Below are positions 6,489 to 7,547 of a stretch of DNA of 7,547 nucleotides, piece after piece; position 1 is the stretch's first letter; each line of letters starts with the position of its first letter. The stretch lies in the NCBI GenBank assembly GCA_934088535.1, contig CAKOJC010000047.1, forward strand, positions 1 to 7,547. Reading direction: 5' to 3'. A model generated the notes under the pieces. It was not told the DNA's origin, made no database searches, and was given only the letters and a program-made list of their open reading frames with translations. A program made the translations under genes and the position numbers. Origin of the DNA: an uncultured Bacilli bacterium (lineage in GTDB: Bacteria; Bacillota_I; Bacilli_A; RF39; UBA660).

Positions 6489-7487
6489 TTAGCCTAGCTT
6501 AATCTCATTTTCTTTGTTTAAACTATCTTCTAAAGCTTGTATAATAGTATCTTTAGCACTCAATCCTTTAATATCATAATTCTTTTTAGTTGCTTCATCA
6601 ATTCTTCTATCCACATCGTCATCTATATAATCTTTAATTATTGAAGCATCATATTTATCTTTAGGTCTTCCATTCTTCTTCATATTATAAGTACTTTCTA
6701 AACTAAACATTCTATATTTATAACCATTATGCTCTCTTATACTCTGATCAAATGTTAATGTTGCATACTCACTACTCAAATGTTTCTCATGCATATGAAG
6801 TCCATTTTCTTTCTTATGTTCAGGATAATAATATTCTTTAGTTACAATTTCACCATTTTCTAATCTCTTAAATAAGAATAAACCTATTGGTATTGGAACA
6901 TCTTTATATAATACTCTATATTCATGACCAAAATCATTTTTATAATCCATATAACTTTCAAATTTAAAATCAGGATTTTGTTTTAAGAAATCTATAAATT
7001 CAAATATTTGATCTTCATTTATAAATACATCTAAATCACTATGATATCTTTCTAATTCATGATTAGTTGCAATATATCCCATAAGTCCACCAGTATAAAA
7101 AGTATCAAATTTTACCCCAAAATACTCATTAAATTTATCAAATACTTCCATCACTAATTCATGATTACGAGGAAGAGGCATTTTAGTATGTTCAACATTC
7201 AAAGCTTTTAAATGTTGAAGTCTTCCAAGTAAATCATCAAATGAATGATATTTACTAGGATCTAATGCAATTATTAAATTACTATTATGTACCACATCAT
7301 CCATTGTTAATACTTTTCTTTTAATTAAATCTTCTAATGCAATAAGTATAAAATCAATAGCTTCATTTGTACTAAAATCACATAGTTTTTCTATTAATCT
7401 TTCTCTTACACCCATATCTTCAACATTTCCTATTTCAGCAAATGTATTTACTATTACTTTAACTTGATCTTTTTCTTTGTCATTCAT
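6489..7487 (-). CDS. Nucleotidyltransferase-fold protein (aminoglycoside/lincosamide nucleotidyltransferase-like or AbiEii-like)
   Basis: From ATG at 7487 the protein has 332 residues. The N-terminal 105 or so are helical and unassigned. At 131-153 TGGLMGYIATNHELERYHSDLD matches the nucleotidyltransferase active-site pattern G-G-x(n)-H-x-D-x-D (Gly133/134, His149, Asp151, Asp153), as in lincosamide and aminoglycoside nucleotidyltransferases. Residues 273-280 (GRPKDKYD) match the R-x-KD-x-x-D motif seen in the C-terminal part of such enzymes and of AbiEii-type toxins. The third acidic residue expected in a following strand is not evident: the strand reads PIPIGLFLF. Activity is therefore uncertain. 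The target could be a small molecule, protein or RNA; resistance is not implied. First gene of the four-gene operon, with its own extended -10 promoter. The longer frame from 7526 is rejected because the promoter and ribosome binding site fall inside it. Confidence 0.75.
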   Translation of the reverse strand: MNDKEKDQVKVIVNTFAEIGNVEDMGVRERLIEKLCDFSTNEAIDFILIALEDLIKRKVLTMDDVVHNSNLIIALDPSKYHSFDDLLGRLQHLKALNVEHTKMPLPRNHELVMEVFDKFNEYFGVKFDTFYTGGLMGYIATNHELERYHSDLDVFINEDQIFEFIDFLKQNPDFKFESYMDYKNDFGHEYRVLYKDVPIPIGLFLFKRLENGEIVTKEYYYPEHKKENGLHMHEKHLSSEYATLTFDQSIREHNGYKYRMFSLESTYNMKKNGRPKDKYDASIIKDYIDDDVDRRIDEATKKNYDIKGLSAKDTIIQALEDSLNKENEIKLG

Positions 7488-7495
7488 AAAAGTAT

Positions 7496-7535
7496 ACCTC
7501 AAATTTATTATACCATAATTCACCATTTTTTACAT
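7496..7535 (-). promoter_or_regulatory. Extended -10 promoter and ribosome binding site of the four-gene operon
   Basis: On the minus strand TGG plus TATAAT (TG at 7515-7514, TATAAT at 7512-7507) forms an extended -10. The -35 region near 7529-7535 is weak. The GAGGT ribosome binding site at 7500-7496 is eight bases before ATG at 7487, so the transcript would start at or just before it with a leader of about 13-15 nt. This promoter should drive all four genes down to the terminator at 3211-3242. Confidence 0.65.
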
Positions 7536-7547
7536 ATTTACAGGTTT

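Larger units (their letters stand above)
3222..7487 (-). other. Four-gene operon: nucleotidyltransferase-fold, phosphodiesterase, repeat protein, NTPase-Nudix
   Basis: Four same-strand genes follow one another with gaps of 14, 15 and 7 nt. Each gene after the first has its ribosome binding site in or overlapping the end of its neighbour. No terminator hairpin is seen between them, and promoter and terminator bracket the set. Single-transcript expression is the simplest reading. The theme is nucleotide and phosphodiester chemistry, with one repeat protein. Confidence 0.8.

Noticed and set aside
6489..7487. Abortive-infection (AbiE) or antibiotic-resistance gene
   Set aside because: The fold motifs are shared by many nucleotidyltransferases. 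There is no AbiEi-type antitoxin partner, and no evidence for an antibiotic target.
1..7547. UGA read as tryptophan (mycoplasma code)
   Set aside because: Each Trp codon checked is TGG and the frames are complete under the standard code. Lack of TGA stops in seven genes is too small a sample to matter.

Overview
The window looks like a stretch of chromosome from a low-GC Gram-positive bacterium, most likely a member of the Bacilli or a mollicute-like relative. The grounds are very AT-rich DNA (by eye well under 40% GC), A/T-ending codons, strong AGGAGG-type ribosome binding sites, TATAAT-type promoters and very short spacers. Every tryptophan codon I checked (several, in two genes) is TGG, and all seven genes end in TAA or TAG, so the standard bacterial code (table 11) fits. 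I cannot name a genus. I see no tRNA, rRNA, CRISPR array, insertion sequence, phage gene or attachment site. No gap longer than about 100 bases lacks a gene.

Layout from left to right. At 1-16 is the first few codons of a minus-strand gene that leaves the window, with its own promoter and ribosome binding site. At 60-950 (minus) is a sugar-phosphate-type nucleotidyltransferase with a stand-alone promoter. At 1039-1956 (minus) is a poorly recognisable protein in which I see a Cys-His-Asp triad spaced as in transglutaminase-like enzymes; it ends at a clear hairpin terminator. At 2056-3216 (plus) is an S41-type serine peptidase-like protein, transcribed divergently from the previous gene out of a shared, overlapping promoter region. 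From 7487 down to 3222 (minus) is a compact four-gene operon: a nucleotidyltransferase-fold protein, an alkaline-phosphatase-superfamily phosphodiesterase, a pentapeptide-like repeat protein, and a fusion of a YjjX-type NTPase with a Nudix hydrolase. The gaps are 14, 15 and 7 nt. The operon and the S41 gene converge on one bidirectional terminator that contains both stop codons.

How the genes may work together. The operon has a nucleotide and phosphodiester theme: one enzyme that could attach a nucleotide, one that could cleave phosphodiesters, and a two-domain protein that by family would hydrolyse non-canonical NTPs and nucleoside-diphosphate derivatives. The repeat protein between them has no predicted chemistry. 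A nucleotidylation/de-nucleotidylation pair is possible but only inferred from co-transcription. The most unusual items are the NTPase-Nudix fusion, the cryptic transglutaminase-like triad, the roughly 40-residue repeat of the pentapeptide-like protein, and the promoter and terminator economy. I found no clear sign of a complete new defence or mobile system.
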